Origin: Sycon ciliatum
Lineage: Eukaryota; Porifera; Calcarea; Leucosolenida; Sycettidae
Reading direction: 5' to 3'
NCBI RefSeq assembly: GCF_964019385.1
Contig: NC_088651.1
Location: 6,404,196-6,468,195, forward strand
DNA length: 64,000 nucleotides
Shown here piece after piece: positions 56,116 to 64,000 of this stretch (position 1 is the stretch's first letter; each line of letters starts with the position of its first letter). The notes below the pieces were generated by a model. That model ran no database searches, was not told where the DNA came from, and saw only the letters and a list, made by a program, of their open reading frames with translations. Position numbers and translations under genes: made by a program.

Positions 56116-58020
56116 CCTCTGTTCCACTTTTCTTCTTCTTTTAGATGTGTTGCGTGCACGATTGATTTTGGTTTTTCCATTATTATTTGCCATGGCGACC
56201 CCCGTAAGTCCAAATAACTGGCAGGGCAGGGTTGGGCCTTTTTTCCTACGAGTCTCATTATTATCTTCTTTTGCCCGTACAATACTAGTATTCTCTGTTA
56301 CTGCTACAAAAAAATGTCACTTGGAGAACGGGTTTATTCACAAATCCAATTGCGTGAAACTATAATAATTATTAATTAAGAAACAACGCAAAAGAAAAAC
56401 AACATCGACAATAATTGAAACACTCAACTGAAGCGGCAAAATCATGTGCCTGCCCTGCAGTATACATGTACATGTACATGCACGTGTGGGGGCTACACAA
56501 ATGTCTCACTAATCCGGGTTTACGGAACCAAGTTGAACTGTCCCTACCTTTGAATTGTCTGTAATCAACGAGGAAGAGCCAGAGATCTGGCTCTTGACGT
56601 CAATGTTTCAGGGTGCCCCGTAGACCGAAGTGTAGAGCGATTCGAGGTCAAGAGAGGAGAGGCATGAGTGAATGTGTTCATTGCGAACGAACAGCTCGGA
56701 AGAGGGCGCCCAAAAGGCAGATACAATGTAGGCCTTTTGAATGGCGATGATCGGAAAGTACTAGTAGTAGTAGTAGTAGAAGTAATGTCTTAATTGCATA
56801 CATGTACATGTAGGTATGATCACGTGACACGCTCTGAACGAAGCCATACAAGTGATGTAGTTTTACAATCAGCTTTGGGTAGTTCTACAATCACATGCAT
56901 GCACCGTAAAACCTGTGTTTGCCGGACACTACTAAGCGGAATTCTCCATTGACCGGACACCTTTTCACGCACCAACGTGCTGTGGGTCGAACGTGGATCC
57001 CTGGATCAAGCACAATCCTGTCATATCAGGACAGATCCCGCTGCACCAAGGGCGTCCGGTTAGCGTACTTTATTCAACATCCATGATTTCTGTATGGGTG
57101 CACAAAAAAGGAAGGAACTGCTTCTATGCAAGCAGTACTAACACGAGTAAATGACTGCTTGCTATTGTTCAAATCCACCACACAACTGGCAAGCGACAGG
57201 TGTTTGAGGCCAGCACCAGACAGCTCACCTTCTTTTCTGAGTTGAAACCAGAAATCCGTGTTGGAAGTCGAAACTTATCATTTTGGGTCTATTTCGGGTA
57301 GCACTTCGGCTTCTCTTACACACGACGAAGTGACATAAGTCAATCGTCACGCAATCAAGATCTTGGTACGTCACACCATCCACTAGTACATGATGCTGTA
57401 CATAAGTGGCGGTGACTTTTCTTATATTGTCCCTAAATACCCCCGAGATGTGGTCCGTACTTTCAAGACTTGAGGCAAGGCTGACGCGAAGTGCAGCCAC
57501 TTTCAGGCACTTAGATGGTCCTTGACTAATACCTACGCGTACATAAGTGTACACCTACGTCTACATCTACATTCAGAACGACTCTAGAGTGCATTTCCGC
57601 ACATGTTATTCACATCGCATTCACCAATAGCACTGGTAGCACTCATACTAGTCATAGAGTTGCGCAGGACACCTGTACACACATTCAGGTTGGTTCTAAT
57701 GTTAGCTGCCTATCGAGCTGAACCTGTATGACGAACCTGTGTTGTGTTGTACGATGGGGATGCATGTACTGGTGTAATAGGTAGCCGAGTGGTGTCAGGA
57801 GGCACACACAAGAAGACTGACTAATATTTTGTTATTCGTTTCAATCTGCCTGAAGTTATGTATACAACTGCTCCGGCTCAATCTGCCTGGAGGGACTCTG
57901 AAAGGAATACAACTGCTCCGGCTCAATCTGCCAGGAGGGACTCTGTTCTGTTCTCTTCTGTTCTACTCTGTTCTGCTCTGAATAAATGAGTAAAGCATGG
58001 CAGCTTTTATAGGGCTTGTG
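56116..58020. other. No gene seen; MITE-like and tandem fragments
   Basis: A decayed relative of the CAGTNAAACCTGT MITEs may lie at about 56906-57075 (CCGTAAAACCTGTGTTTGCC). A short tandem duplication of CTCCGGCTCAATCTGCC is at 57865-57945, followed by a TTCTGTTCT run. (TAG)n is near 56761 and a TACATGTACATG run near 56461. The 109-codon minus frame at 57225-57554 has no recognisable family. Confidence 0.4.
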
Positions 58021-58029
58021 CAGTATTAC

Positions 58030-58570
58030 CCGTGGAACACAGAAATGGACTTGGATGGAGAGCCAAGAAGAAATTCATAGTAAAAGAAAAGACCAAGAAA
58101 CTACAAGTTACGCTATAATGTCCACTAACACCACCAGTTACTAAACAATCAGCTCATGCGATAACATTGCACGACACTGACCGCCGGTACTGATGTTCTA
58201 CAATTAACTGGCTCACAGCTCTTACACATCTTGGATGCGCACTCCAACAGCCTTCCAGCTTTGAAGGTTCTAAGTTATAGAAATAACATGAGGAGGAGAA
58301 GATGAGCGCAACCAAGACAAGCACGAGCTGAAAGTCTTAGCTGTGAAGGACTTTGGCGCATGCTCATGCATGTCGGTGACGATACTGGCAAGACCACTGG
58401 ACAATACGGTCAAACCACGATTCAAGGACGCAAAACAACATTCAACACAACTTGTGTGGCGCAAAAATGCGAATACGATTAAAAGGGAAAGGAATTCGAA
58501 CAAGAAACATGCAAAACCGAACGCCTCAGTAAAACAGCACTGTACTGGGACTATGCCAATTTAGATGGAC
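58030..58570 (+). repeat. Dispersed repeat R (copy 3)
   Basis: This is a direct counterpart of 50580-51110, part of the spacer-plus-gene duplication. Confidence 0.75.
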
Positions 58571-58660
58571 AATAAGCAGCGGTGACAAGCAGTAGTTTCA
58601 CACGACGATGGTTTCGCCGTATAGATGAGGACGGCTCATCAGGTGTGAAAGAATGGGCTT

Positions 58661-59032
58661 GGATGGAGAGCCAAGAATAAATTTATAGTAAAGAAAAAAG
58701 GACAAAGAAATTGCAAGTTACGCTATAATGTCCACTAACACCACAAGTTACTAAACAATCAGCTCAAGCGATAGCATTCCACGGCACTGACTGACGGTAC
58801 TGACGTCCTACAACTAACCGGCTAACAGCTCTAGCACATCTTGGATGCGCACTCTAAAAGTCTTCAAACTAGGAAGGTTCTAATTGATACGTCATTACCG
58901 GCGGTCAGTGTCGTGCAATGTTAATGCATGAGCTGATTGTTTAGTAACTGGTGGTGTGAGTGGACATTATAGCGTAACTTGCAGTTCCTTGGTCCTTTCG
59001 TTTACTATAAATTTATGCTTGGCTCTCCATCC
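58661..59032. repeat. Intact foldback element
   Basis: The 372-bp inverted repeat begins GGATGGAGAGCCAAGAATAA and ends with its mirror, with arms of at least 140 bp around the TTGATACGTCATTACC centre. It gives the empty site for the LINE at 51539-52051. Confidence 0.85.
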
Positions 59033-59480
59033 GAGTCCATTCTTGCAAGCCATCGTCGTGTGAAACTGCTGCATGCTACCGCCGCTTATTGTCCATCTAC
59101 ATGTAAATTGTCACAGTCGAAGTACAGTACTGTTTTACTGAGACATTCGGTTTTTCATGATTACTGTTCGCATAGCTTCCCCTTTCACTATTCTTCGCAT
59201 CTTTGAGCCACACAAGTTGTGTGGAATGTTGCTTTGCATCCGTGAATCGTGGTTTAACCGTATTGTCCAGTGGTCTTGCCAGTATCGTCATCGACATGCA
59301 TGAACTTCCGCCAACGTCCTTCAAAGCTGAGACTTTCAGCTCGTGCTTATCGTGGTTGCGCTCATCTTCCGCTCCTTATGTTATTTCCTTAACTTAGAAC
59401 CGTGGAAGTTGGAAGGCTGTTGGAGTGCGCATCCAAGATGTGCTAGAGCTGTTAGTGTTAGCCAGTTAGTTGTAGAACGT
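59030..59480 (-). repeat. Dispersed repeat R (copy 4, inverted)
   Basis: This is the reverse complement of the R block, including TTGAAGGACGTTGGCG and CAAGACCACTGGACAATACG. R and inverted R flank the foldback element, so the whole of 58030-59480 is itself a larger palindrome. Confidence 0.7.
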
Positions 59481-59534
59481 CAATATCTTCGGTCAGTGTC
59501 GCATGAGCTGATTGCTTAGTAACTCGTGATGTTA

Positions 59535-60731
59535 TTTATTTATTTATTTATTTCTGCACCTCGTGGCATGTCAAGACAGCCAATTGAGTTGAGGAGAGGG
59601 TGAGACCAACCACGGAAGAAGAGAAAAAAAGAAAATTAAGAGCACGTACACAAAGTGGGAAGGGATTAGCAACTTACAAAGCAATGGGATGCTCAGCGAG
59701 CTATGCAGCGGAAGTGGTGACTGTGACTTTGTTTACTGGGAGATACTGAAGTGCTGTCTGACGAGGGTACGGAATTTGGGCACATCTGGAGCTTGTCTAA
59801 CACTGGGAGGCAGTTGGAGCCACGTGGAATAGGAGGAAAAGAAAGGGGAATTTACGAATAGGGTAGACCTAGCTAGGGGGAGACGAACGCAGCTTCGGGT
59901 GGTGCCACCTGAATTGAACCAATTAAGGGACTGTAAATGAGCAGGGTGCTGGTCAAGGAAAATTGAATGCGCCAGGGTGCACTTGGAAGCATCAAGGTAA
60001 TGTTGCAGAGTGGTAGTGGATGCAGCAGCATACAAGTCTAGATTTGAGGTATAACGATCAGTACGGAATATGATTCGCAGTATACGGCGATGGAGAACTT
60101 CTAATTTACCTATGTGGGTTTTGTTAATGGTGGACCAGGCAGGGAAGCCGTACGTGAAGAGGGGAAGAATGTATGATTTATAAAAATTAATCCGGCAATT
60201 TTTGGGCAAATGGGACAAGTGACTTGACATTATGCCGACAGATCGGCATACTTTGGACGACACATGATCAGCATGGTGAGACCAGGAGAGGGCGGAATCT
60301 ATGACAATGCCAAGGTGTTTATGGTGGGGCGCTACAGAGATAGGGTGACCGGGATCATCGGGAAAGTGGAAGATGGCCACTGGATCTGTGGGAGGGGGAA
60401 ACAGGAGGAGCTCGGTTTTGGTCACATTTGGCTTAAGGTACCAAGTGCTCATCCAGTGAACAATGTCGTTGATACAGGTCTGAACTTTGGGGTACAGGGT
60501 GGCGTGAGATGGGGAGGAAGCAAGGACAGTGGTATCATCTGCAAACAAAGAAATATTGGGAATTGAATAGGGGAGGTCATTAACGTATGTGAGGAAGAGC
60601 AGGGGACCTAAAATGGAGCCCTGGGGCACTCCGGATGTCACAGACTCGGGGTCAGATAAGGTTCCATTTACTGTGACGCACTGATTTCGGTCCAAGAGGT
60701 AGCTAGTTATCCAGGCGAGTAGGGAGCCGGA
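59535..60731 (-). mobile_element. 5'-truncated LINE (Jockey/CR1-like), 1.2 kb
   Basis: GTTA at 59531-59534 and 60732-60735 flanks the insertion. The paralogous site at about 52198-52206 reads GATGTTAGCGG without it. Read on the minus strand the element starts within the RT domain, ends its ORF at 59733, has about 200 bp of 3' region and a (TAAA)n tail. The microsatellite tail and 5' truncation are usual for CR1/L2/RTE-like LINEs. Confidence 0.9.
59733..60731 (-). pseudogene. LINE reverse transcriptase, C-terminal 332 codons
   Basis: The open frame reads SGSLLAWITSYLLDRNQCV, then the RT motif SGVPQGSILGPLLF, the catalytic FADDTTV, HLGIVIDSALSWSHH, and the typical LINE C-terminus (YKSYILPLFTYG, then KLEVLHRRILRIIF and LPPSVRQAPDVPKF). 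It belongs to the Jockey/CR1-type RT group, unrelated to the endonuclease-type LINE at 13475. The frame is open to its end but lacks the endonuclease and the N-terminal half, so it cannot move by itself. Reading further upstream to 60854 would enter flanking repeat DNA. Confidence 0.85.
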
Positions 60732-61069
60732 GTTAGCGGACATCATAGCGTAACTTGCAGTTTCTTGGTCCTTTTTATTTATTATAAAGTCATCCTTGGC
60801 TCTCCATCCGAGTCCATTACTGTGTTTCACGGGTAATACTGCACAAGCATGCAAAACACCTGTGTCTGAGTATGCACATGACTGTACATGCAGTATACAT
60901 GCATGCTTGCTCTCTCAAACTAGTACCAATCTGATCTCCTATCTAATGTGGATCCACACCCATGTACCCAGAGCACACGATTTTCGCCTGAGTTGCGATA
61001 CAATGCGTTTTGCACAACACGGAAGATCAATATCGTGTCCAAACTGTATCGTGTTGACCCTTTGACGTA

Positions 61070-61510
61070 CAGTAAAACCTGTAATGGTGACCACTCGGAT
61101 ATGGCGACCACTCGACCATGGCGACCACTTTTCCTTGTCACGGACGCATTTACATTCAAAACACCTCGGATAAAGCGACCACTCGCTCAACACGACCGAC
61201 GACCGCGTTGCACAATGCTAGTACGCATTGCCTGGTGCACCAGGCATGGTAAATCTACACATCAGTGCAGGAGTTGTGTAGATGCACATGGTGCATGCAC
61301 GACATTTGACAGGCCTGAGGCCGAGAGGACCCCAGGCACATGATTCGAGCTAGAGTAGCATAGGTGTGTGCACTGTGATGCACTGATCAAAATGATGTAT
61401 CACATGTGGATATGGTCACGTGACCCACTGAACCTGGATAAGAAAACCACCTGGCCGCGGCGACCACTTTTTCTCGTCCCTTGAGGGGTCGCCTTAGACA
61501 GGTTTCACTG
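61070..61510. mobile_element. 441-bp mariner-type MITE (CAGTNAAACCTGT family)
   Basis: The termini are CAGTAAAACCTGTAATGGTG and, inverted, CAGTGAAACCTGTCTAAGGC. TA is on both sides (61068-61069 and 61511-61512). The paralogous site at about 52533 reads TTACGTACATGG with a single TA. GCGACCACT words are repeated inside, and no ORF is seen. It inserted after copy B and copy C separated. Confidence 0.92.
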
Positions 61511-62005
61511 TACATGGAAGTAGTACCGGTAGGTTACACAGACGCAAACAATCTCCTATTTACCTACGTACACCAGTCCTACGTCCTCGATCCATGCCAG
61601 CCGCTCATTCCCTAGATCATATTTTCCTTTATCCGGTTTGATCCTTGACGTTATTGGGTGATACCAAATCATTAAGAAGTCTAATAAACCTTTGTAACTG
61701 GATCCCCTCTGTCCAATCTTGACTGCACAATGGCACCCGTCAGTACAATACGCCTTGTGGGATTATTAGTAAGGTAAAGGGCTGCATCCATTTGTTCTGC
61801 CCAGCTTTCGCCACGTCCATTACATAGGGATCGCGTACAGAACTAACAAACACTAAGAACACAGGGTAGAAACGCATATACAACGGCAACTGAAAAAGAA
61901 AAAGTCACAAGCAAAGCATTATTGAATAAGTAACTATTTGAGAAAATGTGGGCGGATTTGGGGACGGCAAAAGCAAGACAATGAAAGGAAGAGTGTGACA
62001 AGAGT

Positions 62006-62794
62006 TTATTGTTGGAGGGTCTTTCTCTTGGCTTTCTCAAGCTTAGCCATGGCAGCATTGGTCTTGGCTCCCATGACACCACCACCCCAGTGCTTGCGGA
62101 TCTGGTCGAAGCGGTCAAGGTAGTTGGTCTTGGAGGCCTCGACAATGTTGTTGAGAGCCGATCGGTCCTCGGTCTTGACACCGGTGAAGGCAACAGCGGT
62201 AGCGGTCTTCTTGTGAACAAGCTTGCCGAGTCTGGCCTTGCCCTTGATGATGACGTATGGGATGCCTATCTTGCGGCAGAGAGCGGGCAGCCAAACGACG
62301 ATCTCAATGGGGTCAACATCGTGGGCAATGACCACGAGCTGAGCCTTCTTCTGCTCAATCAAGTGCGTGATATGGTTGATGCCATACTTCAACACGACTG
62401 GCTTCTTGCCAGGAGCAGCATCCTTGCCCTCGGTCTTCTTCTTGGCCTCCTCCTGAAGGCGAACCTTCTTCTGCAGCTTGGTCTCAGGGCTGTACTTTGT
62501 TGCAAGCTTGAAAATTTGCTTAGCAAGGTTGCAGTCCACGGTGTTAGTGAACTGGGCCACTGCAGGAGGGACCTTCAGACGCTGGCAAAGCGTCTTCTTC
62601 TGCCGCTGCATGCGGATGTACTTGGGCCATTTTACAAAGCGTGACAAGTCTCTCTTGGGATGAACATCGCCACCAATGCTAAAGTTCTTGGGGCGCTTCT
62701 CAACGAGAGGATTTACAGTTTTCTTGGCACCACCCTTGGCCTTGAAGGGGGCCTCGGCAACCTTCTTGCCGCGGACCTTACGGACTTTCGGCAT
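62006..62794 (-). CDS. RPL7A: Ribosomal protein eL8 (L7a), intronless, probable retrocopy
   Basis: The frame has 262 aa from ATG 62794 to the stop at 62006, close to the about 266 aa of animal eL8. It contains the conserved [20 protein letters not shown] segment, [13 protein letters not shown], and the L7Ae RNA-binding domain ([20 protein letters not shown], then [13 protein letters not shown]). eL8 sits in the large ribosomal subunit and binds rRNA. An upstream in-frame ATG at 62839 lies in flanking DNA and is not the start. There is no intron, no poly(A) tract and only 9 bases of leader. AGAGT occurs on both sides (62001-62005, 62804-62808), and the paralogous site at about 53030 lacks the gene. 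The frame is undamaged, so it is young or still selected. Fusion of its stop with the flank creates AATAAA. Confidence 0.95.
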   Translation of the reverse strand: MPKVRKVRGKKVAEAPFKAKGGAKKTVNPLVEKRPKNFSIGGDVHPKRDLSRFVKWPKYIRMQRQKKTLCQRLKVPPAVAQFTNTVDCNLAKQIFKLATKYSPETKLQKKVRLQEEAKKKTEGKDAAPGKKPVVLKYGINHITHLIEQKKAQLVVIAHDVDPIEIVVWLPALCRKIGIPYVIIKGKARLGKLVHKKTATAVAFTGVKTEDRSALNNIVEASKTNYLDRFDQIRKHWGGGVMGAKTNAAMAKLEKAKRKTLQQ

Positions 62795-62803
62795 GGCTGC
62801 TGT
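62006..62803 (-). mobile_element. Retrocopy insertion of eL8 cDNA, 5-bp target duplication
   Basis: The 798-bp insert is bounded by AGAGT on each side. The empty paralog at 53023-53045 reads GTGACAAGAGTAGGTGATGG with one AGAGT. The lack of a poly(A) tail and the 5-bp duplication resemble LTR-integrase products more than LINE-mediated pseudogenes. Loss of the gene from copy B by recombination between the 5-bp repeats is the alternative. Confidence 0.75.
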
Positions 62804-63071
62804 AGAGTAGGTGATGGGTATAATGGTAAATTGAGGCAATCAAGCAGAACATCAATGTACTTCTTCGCAGAGATAGCGCAGAAGATTGTGCCTGCCAATT
62901 TATGTACCATACACATTGAACATCACCACCAGCCGCAACGAGAAATACCGAGCTTATTTAAAATGTGACTAAATGAAATCCTGTGAAGTCAACGTGCGCC
63001 TTGTCCGCATACTCTCAAGCTAGACCAAAAATGATTACACCATGTCATCGCAAGATTGTTGGGAAATGATT

Positions 63072-63901
63072 TTACTCACTCGCCTTGTCCTGTAGAGCAT
63101 CAAGATGCTGAAGGACGTTCATCATGACCTGCTTTAGCACTTAACTCTGCTCTTCCTGGCCTTGCACCAAAGATAGGCGATCATTCAGTGCCTCGCGGAT
63201 AGACGCCGCCACGTCGTCAGCGCCGGAGCTCTGGACTATGTCGCTAGAGGCATCTCCCTCCACGAGGTTAGCCGATTCTGCCTGCGGTTCTTGGGGAAGG
63301 TCCTCTGCCTGAGATTGTTGTGGCAGGTCCTCTGGATGCGGGTCTTGTGGCAGTGCCGTTGGCTCTTCTGGCATCAAGCGGTTTCTGATACCTTGTTCTA
63401 CGTCCATAGGTAGGTCTTCCCAGCTGTCACCCTGATATACGATATCGTCACCGTACATAGAATTTGGATCGGACGCTGCGTCTCCGATGTGCATGTCCAT
63501 ATCTTCTGGATGCTGATATGCCGGCAGGTGATCTGGATCCATCATGTCGTTCACTATTGGTTCACTGAAGATATCGCCTAGAATGTCTCCAATGATTTCC
63601 TCAGGCTAGGACTCTCTTCCACGTGGCTTGGTTCCTGAGGCTGTGACGGGTGCAGCGCATTCGCGTCGAATCCAAGCTGTGTCAGTGTTTCGAAGGTTTC
63701 TTGGCGGACTAGTTCCCTTATGTCTACGTCGTCTGGTGAGGAGTTTGGACCGTCACCGACCAGTGACGAAGCGGCTAGGCGACTCTGGAGGTCGTCCATT
63801 GCCTCGTGCAAGGCATCGTGCGGCGGATTGCTAGATCCCTGCAATGGCATGGATAGTCCAGTAGCCAGCAGACTGCACAGGAGAACGAAAGAGAACACCA
63901 T
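63072..63901 (-). pseudogene. Secreted acidic protein, copy C, pseudogene
   Basis: This copy is very similar to A and B (same signal peptide and DIRELVRQETFETLTQLG). A 2-bp insertion after the VEES codons (about 63607) shifts the frame so that it ends as PSLRKSLETF. Further on, a G-to-T change after the EEQS codons (about 63141) creates TAA where A and B read GAA. Two independent defects mark it as non-functional. It has one PQDPH unit fewer than B. The same donor-like GCGAGTGAGTAA end is kept. The eL8 retrocopy lies about 270 bp downstream. Confidence 0.85.
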
Positions 63902-64000
63902 CTTTGCTGGACGGGATTATAGAGAGACATATACTGACAGACCAGCGGGGCTACAAGAAAGGCAATGAGGCGAACGGCAACCAGATGCAGTTTATGATAT

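Noticed and set aside
57225-57554. 109-codon minus-strand frame
   Set aside because: No motif or paralog in the window supports it; kept only as a note.
62009-62644. 211-codon open frame on the + strand
   Set aside because: It is exactly antisense to the eL8 coding sequence; the open frame follows from the codon bias of that gene and has no family resemblance.
62795-62839. Longer eL8 start ([15 protein letters not shown] before MPKVRK)
   Set aside because: These codons lie in flanking DNA that is shared with the empty site at about 53040 and are not part of any eL8.

Overview
ORGANISM. This is eukaryotic, almost certainly metazoan, nuclear DNA. It has spliceosomal introns with consensus GT/AG borders, TATA boxes about 30 bp ahead of likely leader exons, an animal-type ribosomal protein eL8 (RPL7A), C-type lectin genes, and an invertebrate-style transposon load: BEL/Pao and other LTR fossils, tyrosine-recombinase fossils, several LINE families, a tRNA-derived SINE, and many MITEs with TA or other short target duplications. 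A non-bilaterian marine invertebrate such as a sponge is my best guess, but nothing here fixes the phylum. LAYOUT. 1-11220 is gene-poor repeat mosaic: a 30-bp-arm palindrome, an old diverged copy of a repeat segment (4140-8906) split by a 2.9-kb ISL2EU/IS4-like DNA transposon, a tRNA-derived SINE, and a 1.6-kb TIR element with a Myb/SANT-like ORF and a nested MITE. 11221-26797 is a very recent tandem duplication (unit about 5.5 kb before later insertions), each copy carrying one secreted C-type lectin gene. After duplicating, copy 1 gained an intact 3.83-kb LINE and a solo LTR, and copy 2 gained a 76-bp insert; each has its empty site in the sister copy. 26798-32840 is a third, diverged partial repeat copy, an LTR fossil beside a tRNA-Leu-like primer site, and unassigned sequence. 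MAIN FIND. 32849-43641 holds a gene that looks previously undescribed. A TATA box and leader exon are followed by a signal-peptide exon, one pro-region exon, and 18 tiny phase-1 exons of 36-60 bp, each encoding the same kind of acidic Ser/Asp peptide (for example DIAKRSNSDSDSSD). A last exon reads DIFKR-stop. The spliced product is 331 aa with 19 Lys-Arg sites, so it looks like a multi-copy secreted peptide precursor in which one exon supplies one peptide. Every internal exon is a multiple of 3 in the same phase, so any could be skipped or duplicated without breaking the frame. 43642-64000 is built from inverted and direct duplications of a second secreted gene family of unknown function (copies at 48763, 53297 and 63901, the last a pseudogene), separated by foldback and other repeats, two 5'-truncated LINEs, a decayed LINE split by a MITE, and an intronless eL8 coding sequence. 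The eL8 copy has a 5-bp target duplication and an empty site in the paralogous segment, so it is probably a retrocopy. COMMON THEME. The genes I can support, apart from eL8, encode secreted, acidic, lineage-specific-looking proteins that are being duplicated: the peptide precursor by exon amplification, the lectin by tandem duplication, the D/E-rich protein by inverted and direct duplication.
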